From: Dictyobacter formicarum
Lineage (GTDB): Bacteria; Chloroflexota; Ktedonobacteria; Ktedonobacterales; Ktedonobacteraceae
NCBI RefSeq assembly: GCF_016587435.1
Contig: NZ_BNJJ01000012.1
Span: 124,001 to 188,000, forward strand
DNA: 64,000 nt
Direction: 5' to 3'
Shown here: positions 1 to 8,156 of the stretch, in pieces
How the letters are laid out: every line of letters begins with the position of its first letter
How positions within the stretch are numbered: the stretch's first letter is position 1
Made by a program: the position numbers and the translations under genes
The notes under the pieces: model-generated
Told to the model about the DNA's origin: nothing
Databases searched by the model: none
Seen by the model: only the letters and a program-made list of their open reading frames with translations

Positions 1-94
1 GATTCAAACCCGAAACGATATCAGCAGACCCGGGATAAAATTCTGTCCCACAACTCGGGCATGTCACCTTACGCCAGGGAGCAATAAATGCCAT
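1..94 (-). CDS. Zinc-ribbon protein, N-terminal fragment (cut by window edge)
   Basis: Reading leftward from an ATG at 94-92, the frame stays open to the window edge and gives about 31 residues beginning MAFIAPWRKVTCPSCGTEF. A CPSC knuckle shows a zinc ribbon. An AGAGGA ribosome site lies seven bases upstream of the ATG. The first 15 residues closely match the start of the P-loop protein at 2520 (MAFTPAYHKITCPFC), so the two are paralogues flanking the Hsp70-VWA gene. The rest lies outside the window, so whether it also carries a GTPase domain cannot be seen. Real coding is fairly sure; function is not. Confidence 0.7.
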   Translation of the reverse strand, partial: MAFIAPWRKVTCPSCGTEFYPGSADIVSGLN

Positions 95-273
95 AGAAAT
101 ATCCTCTTAAACAAAATAAGATAGATTGATATAATGCACTATTGGCCTGCGAAGATACTTTAAACTCCGCCAGCGTTTTTGGCTGCTCAATCTGTTGCAA
201 TGTTCACGGAATAATAATAACATTAAAGAATGCTGATGCACAAATATGTCAAGTAAAATATAAAAAATTCCTA

Positions 274-310
274 TTGAAACGGGACTATCCGCTTATAGTA
301 TCGATACTAT
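274..310 (+). promoter_or_regulatory. Candidate promoter with 16-bp palindrome for the Hsp70-VWA gene
   Basis: TTGAAA at 274-279 and TAGTAT at 296-301 are 16 bases apart. A perfect 16-bp palindrome, ATAGTATCGATACTAT (295-310), covers the -10 region and could be an operator. The rest of the divergent gap (95-273) is AT-rich and shows no other clear signal. Confidence 0.4.
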
Positions 311-340
311 TTGTATGCAGTAAAATCAGGAGTATCATCC

Positions 341-2239
341 ATGGGTAGATTTGTCGGTATTGACCTGGGAACTACATATTCAGCTATTGCCTTTATCAAT
401 AGCGAAGGCAAAGCAGAGATAATCAAGAACAGCGATGACAATGTGGTGACACCTTCGGTTATTTCATTTGACAATGGCGTACCCGTTGTCGGTGAACAGG
501 CACGCGAACAGATGGCGGCTGGCGCCACTGAAGTGGCATTACTCTTTAAGCGCTATATGGGCGATCCAGATTTTTTGCTGGCCTTTGGCGACAATGACTA
601 CAATGCGACTGATCTGTCAGCGATTATTTTGCGCTATTTGAAGCTGTGTGCTGAAAACTATTTAGGCGAAGAAGTCACTGATGCTGTGATTACGGTACCC
701 GCTTATTTCAAACATGTCCAGCGTACCGCTACTATTGAAGCGGGGAAAAAAGCTGGCTTGAATGTATTGCAGATCATCAGTGAGCCAACAGCGGCCGCAC
801 TCGCCTATGGTCAGAGACCAGGTTCAAATACCCAGGAACAGCTCTTCCTGGTCTATGACCTGGGTGGTGGTACCTTCGACGTTTCGCTAGTCGCGATCAC
901 CCCCACGGATCTACAGGTGATCGGTACTGATGGAGACGATAATCTGGGAGGTAAAGACTGGGATGATAGCCTGCTAAGCCACTTAGAGGCCCAGTTTGAG
1001 CAGGAGTTTGGGCGTGAATTATTTGGCGATGATGTTAATGCACTGCGTGTGCAGACAGAGGAGCTAAAGCGCAAGCTCAGCGCACGTCAGCAGGCCACTA
1101 TACGCGTGCAGGCTGCTGGCTGTGTGGGCAATTACAATGTCTCGCGCCAACAATTCGAGCAGATGACACAGGGATTGATGGAGCGCACCCAGCTCTTAAC
1201 CGAGCGTGTACTGCGAACCGCTGGCAAGAGTTGGTCCCAGATCACAGGCGTATTGCCCGTGGGTGGATCAACCCGCATGCCGATGGTCACCGACTACATC
1301 AAACGGATGTCGGGCAAGCCTCCCATGAGCGGTATCCATCCTGATGAAGCGGTCGCCCTGGGAGCAGCCATCCAGGCCGTCATGAGCATCCAGGACAGCC
1401 AGCCCGAGAGCCACTTCGTACTGCGCAGCGCACGCCATACAGAGAACGAGAGCCACTTCATATTGCGCAACCCACGCCGTACAGTAGATGTGATCGCGCA
1501 TAGCCTGGGTCTGATCGCCGAGAGCTTTGATCGCAATCGCTATATCAATAGTTTTATTATTCCCAAAAATGCCCCGATTCCCACTCAGCAGACGCGTCCC
1601 TTCGAGATGACACTGAGGCGCGATGGCAACACAGAGCTAGAAGTATTTCTCACCCAGGGCGAGACCGAAGATCCTCAGCAATGTTCATACCTGGGTCGCT
1701 ATATTTTCCGCCACTTTCCACGCCTAAATAGTAAGACAGCTATCCTCAATATTACTTACGCCTATGACAAAAATGGTACCGTCACTATCTCAGCCATCGA
1801 GCAAACAACAGGCCAGCTACTAGACCTCGAGATTCAGCCGGTGCCGGCCGATATACCCGGGCGCTTCTTAGTCAGTCCCCTGGAGCAGCAAACCACAAAA
1901 GAAGAGTTCACCACCGTTTACCTTGATATCGATACTTCCGGCAGTATGTCTGGCAGGCCCTTGAAAGAGGCTAAGAAGGCCGCCCATCAATTTGTACAGC
2001 AGTGTGACCTCTCCAGAATCGCCGTCGGGCTGATTTCTTTTTCCACCTTTGTGCATGTACACTTGCATGCCACACAGAATGCCAGAAAGATCGCGCATGC
2101 CATCGATGCGCTCACACCGGGCGGTGGTACCTCAGGAGGTTCACTAAATAAAGTTCATGAGTTACTGCGTGATATAGCTGGCACGCGCTACGCTGTAGTA
2201 TTGACAGATGGAGCCTGGACGAATCGGGGGGAGCCATAA
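341..2239 (+). CDS. Hsp70 (DnaK-like) ATPase fused to a von Willebrand factor A domain, frame broken near the end
   Basis: ATG at 341 is chosen because AGGAG sits eight bases upstream; a TTG at 311 has no ribosome site. Residues 1-370 form an Hsp70 nucleotide-binding domain: GIDLGTTYSAIAF, the AYF linker region, EPTAAALAYG, DLGGGTFDVSLV and GGSTRMPMV are all present. A degenerate substrate-binding region follows, preceded by a tandem 14-residue duplication (ESHFVLRSARHTEN then ESHFILRNPRRTVD, period 42 bp from 1406). From about residue 530 a VWA domain begins, with the MIDAS motif DTSGS, then GGGTSGG and LTDGAW. The frame stops at 2239 within the VWA fold, just after a run of six G; the missing end is in the -1 frame. 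Such fusions are probably regulatory or conflict-type NTPases rather than folding chaperones (inference). Confidence 0.85.
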   Translation: MGRFVGIDLGTTYSAIAFINSEGKAEIIKNSDDNVVTPSVISFDNGVPVVGEQAREQMAAGATEVALLFKRYMGDPDFLLAFGDNDYNATDLSAIILRYLKLCAENYLGEEVTDAVITVPAYFKHVQRTATIEAGKKAGLNVLQIISEPTAAALAYGQRPGSNTQEQLFLVYDLGGGTFDVSLVAITPTDLQVIGTDGDDNLGGKDWDDSLLSHLEAQFEQEFGRELFGDDVNALRVQTEELKRKLSARQQATIRVQAAGCVGNYNVSRQQFEQMTQGLMERTQLLTERVLRTAGKSWSQITGVLPVGGSTRMPMVTDYIKRMSGKPPMSGIHPDEAVALGAAIQAVMSIQDSQPESHFVLRSARHTENESHFILRNPRRTVDVIAHSLGLIAESFDRNRYINSFIIPKNAPIPTQQTRPFEMTLRRDGNTELEVFLTQGETEDPQQCSYLGRYIFRHFPRLNSKTAILNITYAYDKNGTVTISAIEQTTGQLLDLEIQPVPADIPGRFLVSPLEQQTTKEEFTTVYLDIDTSGSMSGRPLKEAKKAAHQFVQQCDLSRIAVGLISFSTFVHVHLHATQNARKIAHAIDALTPGGGTSGGSLNKVHELLRDIAGTRYAVVLTDGAWTNRGEP

Positions 2240-2415
2240 AAGCTGCTCAGCGTTGTCACCAGGCGGATATTCAGATTATTGCCATCGGGTTTGGAAATGC
2301 AGATCATAGCTTCCTGCGCGCGATTGCCTCTTCCAACGAACAAAGCTTTTTTACCGATCTGAGCCGCCTTGGTGAGACCTTTAGCACCATCGCACGTGAA
2401 ATTACCACCCGGTAG
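2233..2415 (+). pseudogene. Out-of-frame C-terminal end of the VWA domain
   Basis: From the six-G run at 2226-2231 the -1 frame reads on as GAIKAAQRCHQADIQIIAIG and ends ...STIAREITTR at a TAG (2413-2415). This is the usual last strand and helix of a VWA domain (IQIIAIGFG). It therefore belongs to the upstream gene. One missing G, a sequencing error or programmed -1 slippage on the G run would each explain it. As written, the encoded protein lacks its last 60 or so residues. Confidence 0.75.
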
Positions 2416-2519
2416 GTTTCTTATTCTTTTGACATATCAAACCATGTTTCTTTCTTATGCTCGAAAATTTTTGACCACTCATAATGCTATTATTTATATA
2501 CATGAAGGATAGAGTTAGC

Positions 2520-3716
2520 ATGGCATTTACTCCAGCGTATCATAAAATCACTTGCCCATTCTGCTTTGCTCACTTCTCTTTGCAGGAGGCACAGTTTCGC
2601 TGCATTAATCCTGGTTGTCCAGATATGGGACCGGACAACGAATATGCCTTGCGCCGAGGACTGGGACGCATCAAAATGGGCCGTGTACTGCTGCCAGAAA
2701 AGAGAAAAGGGGTGCTGGCCCTGAAGGCTCCGGATGAGTTATTCTGCAACACCTGCAAAGAGTACAGCACGACGCGCATCTGCCCCACCTGTCACTTTGA
2801 ATTGCCCTCAAATATTGCGCAGACAGAGCAAAAGGTTATTGCTATCATCGGAGGCCGCGCCACCGGCAAATCCCACTATATCGCCTCTCTCATCCACCGC
2901 CTGACACATTCGGTGGGACAAGGCTTTGATGTTAGCGTGAGCATCCTGGGCGATGACTCGCAGGCACGCTGGACGCGTGACTTCTACACGCCGCTGTTTG
3001 AGCAACGGCGCATACTCAATCCAACCTTGCCATCGGCCCTGGATGCGCAGGTGCTCGCGCCGATTATCTTTCGCCTACTCTTTGGCGGTGGCAACGGCAG
3101 GCAACGAAGAGCGCTCAACTTGAGTTTTTTCGATACCGCTGGCGAAGATATGACCAGCCACGCCACCCTCTCAACGTATAGTCACTATATCTGCGATGCG
3201 GACGGCATCATCTTCTTGCTCGATCCACTCCAGATGTCGGGGGTGCGTCAGAAAATCAGCAACCAGACCCTGCCGGAACTGGACCTGGCGGCCGCGCCCG
3301 ACAACATTGTGCGTGCATTGCGTGAACTCTTCGAGCGCGTCAACAACATCGGCGCCACCCAGAAAATCAAGACGCCCATTGCCTTCACGCTCTCAAAAAT
3401 CGACATGCTGGCAGCCATCCTGGACGATCCAGGCTCGCCGCTCCTGCAGTCGAGCACCCATAGCGGCAACTTAAATCTAAACGAGATCCAATCACTGCAC
3501 ACAGACATTCAACACCGTCTCTACGATTGGCTCTCTCCCAACTTTTGCAAGTATGTCCATGAGCACTTCGCCAACTACCAATATTTTGGCATTTCCTCAC
3601 TGGGCCAGCCGCCCGACACCCTGGGACACGTTTCCAGTGTCAGCCCACGCCGTGTAGAAGAACCCTTCCTCTGGTTACTGTATAAAAACAATCTCATCAA
3701 AGGGCAAAAAATGTAG
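2520..3716 (+). CDS. Zinc-ribbon plus P-loop GTPase-like protein
   Basis: Start at 2520 is preferred over 2484: it has AAGGA upstream and its first residues match the divergent gene at 94. Residues 1-90 hold two treble-clef/zinc-ribbon pairs (CPFC...CINPGC and CNTC...CPTC). A Walker A motif GGRATGKS follows at about residue 112, then a Walker B-like LSFFDTAGED and a TLSKID motif resembling the GTPase NKxD. This suits the TRAFAC-like or double-GTPase families seen beside Hsp70, VWA and MoxR genes in bacterial conflict systems (family knowledge, not verified). It lies about 100 bp after the Hsp70-VWA gene with no visible terminator between them, so co-transcription is likely. Nucleotide choice, GTP versus ATP, is inferred. 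Confidence 0.75.
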   Translation: MAFTPAYHKITCPFCFAHFSLQEAQFRCINPGCPDMGPDNEYALRRGLGRIKMGRVLLPEKRKGVLALKAPDELFCNTCKEYSTTRICPTCHFELPSNIAQTEQKVIAIIGGRATGKSHYIASLIHRLTHSVGQGFDVSVSILGDDSQARWTRDFYTPLFEQRRILNPTLPSALDAQVLAPIIFRLLFGGGNGRQRRALNLSFFDTAGEDMTSHATLSTYSHYICDADGIIFLLDPLQMSGVRQKISNQTLPELDLAAAPDNIVRALRELFERVNNIGATQKIKTPIAFTLSKIDMLAAILDDPGSPLLQSSTHSGNLNLNEIQSLHTDIQHRLYDWLSPNFCKYVHEHFANYQYFGISSLGQPPDTLGHVSSVSPRRVEEPFLWLLYKNNLIKGQKM

Positions 3717-3719
3717 AGA

Positions 3720-3774
3720 TTTTTTACGTGTTGGTGCATTTGTGCTTCGCACAAATGCACCAACACGTAAAAAA
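3720..3774. terminator. Perfect 25-bp stem hairpin, bidirectional terminator
   Basis: Arms 3721-3745 and 3749-3773 pair perfectly around a TTC loop. T and A runs at the two ends would give U-tracts in both directions. It sits between the converging genes that end at 3716 and 3791. The stem belongs to the hairpin group with a GC-TTY-GC tip described in the findings. Confidence 0.8.
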
Positions 3775-3790
3775 GGAATCACATTTTGTC

Positions 3791-4324
3791 TTAGCTCACC
3801 TGATGCTGGGACGTAATATCACCCCTGGCTGCCGCATCGTTCACAGCATTTTCCACCTGAGCGGTGGTCGACTCAGGTACGACATAACCGATCACATTCT
3901 TACAGCCCAGCCGCTTCAGCTCTTCGGACACAGGCTTGATCTCATACTCATCGCATAAAACCGCCACGACCGCATTGCCCTGTTTGATTGCAGAGGCCAC
4001 CTGATCAGCTTCCTCACGTTTAATCCCCTTCAACCAGGTCGCAGCCAATCCAGCTAGCGCGCCATACACGGGAAGCAAGAGGCCGCCAGTCAGAGGTACC
4101 AGCAGAAGTCCGATCAGGGCGCCCTTTTTCCAATCGAATTTACTGCTGCGCTCATCTCTAATTTTGCCATGCTCATCCTTATAAAGGACAGTGCTGCCGC
4201 CTAGCTTAATATCAGGCTGAGACTCATCCCAGAGCTCAATATCTTTCTGTGCCTGCTTTGCCTTCGTCACATCCTCGAATACGCCTACCACCAGCATATT
4301 ATTCTTATCAGGCTTTGTAGACAT
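3791..4324 (-). CDS. DUF1269-like glycine-zipper membrane protein
   Basis: A 177-residue protein starting MSTKPDKNNMLVVGVFED. The N-terminal third resembles the alpha/beta fold of DUF1269 or general stress proteins. The central stretch, about residues 87-118 (GALIGLLLVPLTGG then PVYGALAGLAATWL), is a glycine-rich hydrophobic hairpin that could enter the membrane. The end returns to a soluble alpha/beta segment (AVVAVLCDEYEI...LGCKNVIGYVVPE). A strong AAGGAGG lies upstream of the ATG. It appears monocistronic. The exact role is unknown; a stress or envelope role is inferred from family resemblance only. Confidence 0.65.
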   Translation of the reverse strand: MSTKPDKNNMLVVGVFEDVTKAKQAQKDIELWDESQPDIKLGGSTVLYKDEHGKIRDERSSKFDWKKGALIGLLLVPLTGGLLLPVYGALAGLAATWLKGIKREEADQVASAIKQGNAVVAVLCDEYEIKPVSEELKRLGCKNVIGYVVPESTTAQVENAVNDAAARGDITSQHQVS

Positions 4325-4439
4325 CTACGTCCTCCTTCAATAACTACATTCTTCAACGCACAATATTCACTACTACTTGAATATAGCTGATAAAAGAAGA
4401 TACGCCTTCAACCAAAAGTTGGAGATCGCAAGTGGAATT

Positions 4440-4640
4440 CCCAAGTCTGAAAGCCATACGTTTCGCGCCTTCGGCCCCTGACACTACGCTCCTTCGGAGC
4501 TCAAAACCGTTTTAATGAGTGCGGGCGCGTATGCGCCCGCCCGTACGGGGGCGCTTTGCTTCCCATGGGGATGGGCTTCAGACACATTCTAAAATGTTTT
4601 GAGCGCCGAAGGCGCAAACCGTCAAAAGCTGAAGGCACGA
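4440..4640. mobile_element. MITE-like intergenic element, copy B
   Basis: Bounded by AGTCTGA at 4444-4450 and TTCAGACACATTCT at 4578-4591, then an outer TTTTGAGCGCCGAAGGCGC arm. Inside are GCGCCTTCGGCCCC, GGAGCTCAAAAC, the hairpin GCGGGCGC-GTAT-GCGCCCGC and a GGGGGCGCTTTGCTTC tail. The same boxes recur at 7885, 53335 and 63918. No ORF lies inside. It fills most of the gap between the membrane protein and the aldo/keto reductase. Confidence 0.6.
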
Positions 4641-4767
4641 AGAGTATCCTGGGGATAAAACACTTTCATAAAGATATTTTTACGGCGGTGTAAGCTATAA
4701 GAAGAGATCACATCAGTGTTACGACATCCTTGATGAGTATAGTGATTGAAGAGGAGCGAAAAAAACC

Positions 4768-5772
4768 ATGAATGAACATCAAATGTCTTTTATGGATGAC
4801 CGCTATGAAAAGATGCTTTATAACAGGTGTGGAAACTCAGGTCTTTTACTGCCCGCCATTTCGCTGGGAGCCCATGAAACCTTTGGCAGCTATCGAGATG
4901 AAGATACGACGCGAGCCTGCCTGTATCGCGCGTTTGATCTGGGCATTACCCACTTTGACCTGGCCAACAATTATGGGCGCCCACCAGGAACAGCCGAGCT
5001 GATCGTGGGGAAAATCCTCAAAAGCATGCCACGCGATGAGCTGATCATCTCTTCCAAAGCCGGCTACCATATGTGGGAAGGACCATACGGAGAATGGCTC
5101 TCAAAGAAATCCCTGGTAGCTAGCCTGGATCAATCGCTCCGTCGTCTGAAACTTGAGTATGTGGATATTTTCTATGCCCATCGGCCGGATCCACAGACGC
5201 CCTTAGAAGAAACCATGGAGGCTCTGGACTTAATTGTGCGCCAGGGTAAGGCCCTGTATATCGGTGTCAGTAATTTCTCGGGAGTACAACTAGAGCAGGC
5301 GATTCAAGTCAGGCAGCGCATGAACCTGAGTCCAATCACGGTTGACCAACAGCGCTATAATCTGCTCGAACGCCACTGTGAGCAGGACCTCTTTGGACAC
5401 ACAGAGCGCAATGGCATCGGCGTCATCGCTTTTAGCCCGCTCTCAAAAGGCGTCCTCTCAAATAAATACCTGGGAAACCAGTTGCCCGAGGATTCGCGCG
5501 CGGTCAACATTTGGGGCAAGAAAAGTCTTCACGAGGTCAGCAGCCGGGCCAAACTCGACAAAGTCCAGCAACTCAACCTGCTGGCACAACAGCGTGGGCA
5601 GACCCTGGCCCAGATGGCCATTGCCTGGAGCCTCTACCATCCAGCCGTCACCAGCGTCCTGATCGGCGCTTCCCGCGTCGAACAGATTGAAGAAAACGTG
5701 GCCGCCCTGCAAAACCTTGAGTTCAGTCCTCTGGAACTTAACGCCATCAACGCCATTTGTTTATCTTCATGA
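4768..5772 (+). CDS. Aldo/keto reductase, YghZ/MgrA type
   Basis: 334 residues, typical for the family, NADPH-dependent reduction of aldehydes or ketones. The YghZ signature region is clear: RCGNSGLLLPAISLGAHETF, DLGITHFDLANNYG (catalytic Asp and Tyr), then SSKAGYHMWEGPYGEW (catalytic Lys) and FYAHRPDPQTPLEET (His). The cofactor end is GASRVEQIEENVAAL. GAGGAG lies about ten bases upstream of the ATG. YghZ reduces L-glyceraldehyde 3-phosphate and methylglyoxal in E. coli; the substrate here is not known. No partner gene lies close, so it is probably transcribed alone. Confidence 0.88.
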   Translation: MNEHQMSFMDDRYEKMLYNRCGNSGLLLPAISLGAHETFGSYRDEDTTRACLYRAFDLGITHFDLANNYGRPPGTAELIVGKILKSMPRDELIISSKAGYHMWEGPYGEWLSKKSLVASLDQSLRRLKLEYVDIFYAHRPDPQTPLEETMEALDLIVRQGKALYIGVSNFSGVQLEQAIQVRQRMNLSPITVDQQRYNLLERHCEQDLFGHTERNGIGVIAFSPLSKGVLSNKYLGNQLPEDSRAVNIWGKKSLHEVSSRAKLDKVQQLNLLAQQRGQTLAQMAIAWSLYHPAVTSVLIGASRVEQIEENVAALQNLEFSPLELNAINAICLSS

Positions 5773-5932
5773 GCGGGCATCCTTCCCCTCTCTTGAGGAT
5801 CTCGTGGCCAGCTTGTATATAGGCATGTATACACGCACCTACCAAAGAAGCGGCATAAATATCATACATATTTACAATAAGCCACGCAAACCGATAAAAT
5901 TCATTGAATCATATTATTTATGGTCTTACCCC

Positions 5933-5974
5933 TTGACGTGCTCTATTTTATGAGCTACTGTATATCATATGATA
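5933..5974 (+). promoter_or_regulatory. Candidate promoter and palindrome upstream of the P450 gene
   Basis: TTGACG (5933-5938), a 17-base spacer and TACTGT (5956-5961) form a moderate sigma-70 type promoter. A perfect palindrome TATCATATGATA (5963-5974) starts two bases later, over the expected transcription start, as expected for a repressor site. The 280-bp gap 5773-6049 holds nothing else obvious. Confidence 0.45.
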
Positions 5975-6049
5975 CATATTATACCATAAATTTTAGGCGT
6001 GTAAGGATATTTTATGAAAACTGAGTACGTATAAATTGGAGCAATTATA

Positions 6050-7309
6050 ATGCAGCAGGCGTATGAAGGAACAGCAGAGCAGGACACAAACAACAGCATG
6101 CCAGCTCGTTGTCCAATTGACCATAGTGCTATCTCACAACAGAAGACCCCCAAATTTATTGAGCCGGTCGGTGCAGCAATTGAATATGATGAGGCTGCAA
6201 ACGTCTGGCATATTCGTAGCTTCGAGGCTGCTCGCACAATTTTGCGCAGTCCCAATACCAAACAGGCCGGCTTCAATGCCGAACTAATAACTCGTATTCC
6301 CAATCAGAAAAATACCCCCATTCTCTATCAGGAAGGCAAGGTTCACCAGCAGCAGCGCAAACAGACGGCGCGCTTCTTTACCCCCAAAGCGGTGAGCGAC
6401 AACTATCGCCAGTTGATGGAGAATTTGAGCGACGAGTTGATAAGAAAGCTAAAGGGCAAAAAAGAGATCGATCTCAGTCGTCTGAGCATGAAGCTGGCTG
6501 TGCGCGTGGCTGGTGAAATCGTCGGCTTAACCAATAGTCGTATGCCTGGTCTGGATCGCCGCATCGAGGCTTTTTTCGATGGCCGCATTGAACAAGGCAC
6601 CGGCAAGCTGAGCAAAAAACTGCGCGCCATCTGGTCACAACGAAAAATGCTTAACTTCTTTTATCTGGATGTCAAGCCAGCCATTGAAGCTCGCAGGCGC
6701 AATCCAAAGCAAGATGTGATCTCGCATCTACTTGAACAGAAGTATAGTGAAGTAGAGATACTGACCGAGTGCGTCACCTATGGAGCCGCGGGCATGATCA
6801 CCACGCGTGAATTCATCAGCGTGGCCACCTGGCACTTATTGGAACAACCAGAACTGCGCAAGCGCTACCTGGCCGCATCGCAAGAAGAGCGCTATATGAT
6901 CCTGCACGAGATTCTGCGCCTGGAACCAATCGTAGGCAACCTGCAACGGCGCGCCACGGCAGACATCACATTGAAGAGCAACGGTGAAGAGATCATCATC
7001 CCCAATAATGCGCTGATCAATATTCATATCCATGGATCCAATAGCGACGAAAAGGTCGTCGGCGACTATCCACGCGTCATCTACCCTGGACGCGAGCTAC
7101 AAGGAGACCATATCCCGGACATGCTGATGAGCTTTGGAGATGGCGTCCACCGCTGTCCCGGTGCTTATGTAGCCATCCAGGAAACCGATATCTTCCTGAG
7201 CCGCCTGTTGGCGCTCCCAACCCTGCACATCAAGCAAAAGCCAAAAATAAGCTGGAGTGACCTGGTTACCGGATATGAGATCCGGGATTTTCTGATCGCA
7301 GTCGATTAA
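6050..7309 (+). CDS. Cytochrome P450
   Basis: A 419-residue soluble bacterial P450. The heme loop FGDGVHRCPG is intact, with the proximal cysteine at about residue 369. The ExxR pair of helix K is E287/R290 (HEILRL). Helix I reads YGAAGMITTRE, carrying the usual acid-less AG-x-x-T oxygen-activation threonine. The N-terminus has no membrane anchor. A TTGGAG ribosome site precedes the ATG. No ferredoxin or ferredoxin reductase gene lies nearby, so electrons must come from a protein encoded elsewhere. The substrate is unknown; the isolated position suggests a stand-alone oxidase rather than a biosynthetic cluster. Confidence 0.92.
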   Translation: MQQAYEGTAEQDTNNSMPARCPIDHSAISQQKTPKFIEPVGAAIEYDEAANVWHIRSFEAARTILRSPNTKQAGFNAELITRIPNQKNTPILYQEGKVHQQQRKQTARFFTPKAVSDNYRQLMENLSDELIRKLKGKKEIDLSRLSMKLAVRVAGEIVGLTNSRMPGLDRRIEAFFDGRIEQGTGKLSKKLRAIWSQRKMLNFFYLDVKPAIEARRRNPKQDVISHLLEQKYSEVEILTECVTYGAAGMITTREFISVATWHLLEQPELRKRYLAASQEERYMILHEILRLEPIVGNLQRRATADITLKSNGEEIIIPNNALINIHIHGSNSDEKVVGDYPRVIYPGRELQGDHIPDMLMSFGDGVHRCPGAYVAIQETDIFLSRLLALPTLHIKQKPKISWSDLVTGYEIRDFLIAVD

Positions 7310-7340
7310 TCCATCCACATATCCCAACTTAATCCATAAA

Positions 7341-7386
7341 GGCAGGTCAGGTCTTAACAGAATCCGCTATGATCACCTGATCTGCC
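7341..7386 (+). terminator. Stem-loop after the P450 gene
   Basis: GGCAGGTCAGGT (7341-7352) pairs with ACCTGATCTGCC (7375-7386) with a single G-T pair. It lies 32 bases after the P450 stop. There is no strong T run, so termination is likely but not certain. Confidence 0.5.
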
Positions 7387-7593
7387 TTACAAATTTCTCC
7401 TTTCACCGCTATCCAAGATCAATTTTCCTATTCGCAATTCTTCTCAATTAAGTCATGCATAGCTGAATGCTTATAATTCTTCTTTTCGCATCATAATTAT
7501 AATTCATGTGGAAGCAAGGTCAATATAACTCTAAACATAGCTACCAACAGGTCAGCTAGACAAAGAAAAGTTAGTGGCAAAAAGCAACAATAG

Positions 7594-7818
7594 CTTAAAT
7601 CAAGAACGCCCGACCGAAGAAAAAATTACCAGCTAGTATCGTGCACAGAATCAGAAATTCTTTTGCTCAGTTCAACAGATAATGGCGCCAACTGGTATGT
7701 CGATTCAGGCTTCTTCAATACCTGGACAACGCCAACTAGTATTGCCCTGACCAGCTTTGTTGATGCTTCAAATCAGCAGCATCTCCATCTCTCCCTCGTC
7801 GGTGCAAACAGAAGGTGA
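7594..7818 (+). pseudogene. Fragment resembling a BNR/sialidase-type beta-propeller protein
   Basis: An open frame without a start codon runs from 7594 to a TGA at 7816-7818. It reads with good amino-acid balance: LLLSSTDNGANWYVDSGFF, then TSIALTSFVDAS and HLHLSLVGAN. S-x-D-x-G-x-x-W is the Asp-box (BNR) signature. The frame is not joined to any longer ORF, so this is probably the remnant of a secreted sialidase-like protein. The sequence 7387-7593 upstream is AT-rich and shows no recognisable coding. Confidence 0.45.
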
Positions 7819-7859
7819 AATCTATCTCTGCACCAACAATCCAAGAATCTAAGAGGGAT

Positions 7860-7887
7860 TTTGCTTAGCAGTGCACTGCTAAGCAAA
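7860..7887. repeat. 28-bp perfect palindrome
   Basis: TTTGCTTAGCAGTG and its exact complement meet with no loop at 7873/7874. It directly abuts the MITE-like element that follows. Confidence 0.7.
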
Positions 7888-8065
7888 GCGTCTGACTGCC
7901 ATGCTTTTAGTGCCTTCGGCCCCTGACGGTTCGCGCCTGCGGCGCTCAAAATGTTTATGTGTTGTTGCAAAAGGTGCGCTTTGCGTACCTTTTGCAACAA
8001 CACATAAAAAACGGTGCGGGTGCGCATGCACCCGCCCGTATGGGGGCGCTTTGCTTCTCCATAAT
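7885..8065. mobile_element. MITE-like intergenic element, copy C, with 22-bp variable stem
   Basis: Order of boxes: GCGTCTGACTGCC, GTGCCTTCGGCCCCTGAC, GGCGCTCAAAA, then a stem with arms 7954-7975 and 7987-8008 and a GCGC-TTT-GCGT tip, then GCGGGTGC-GCAT-GCACCCGC, then the tail GGGGGCGCTTTGCTTC. Head and tail match copy B, which lacks the long stem. ORFs that span it on either strand are artefacts of the palindrome. Confidence 0.65.
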
Positions 8066-8156
8066 CGCAGTACGCAGTTGACAGAGGTGTAAAGATTAGT
8101 CCACAATAGCCGTAAATAGATATCAACAGAAATTTTGTGGGAAAGAAGGATAAAGC

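Noticed and set aside
142..348. 68-residue ORF upstream of the Hsp70-VWA gene
   Set aside because: No ribosome site, overlaps the promoter and the real start, and the composition is not protein-like.
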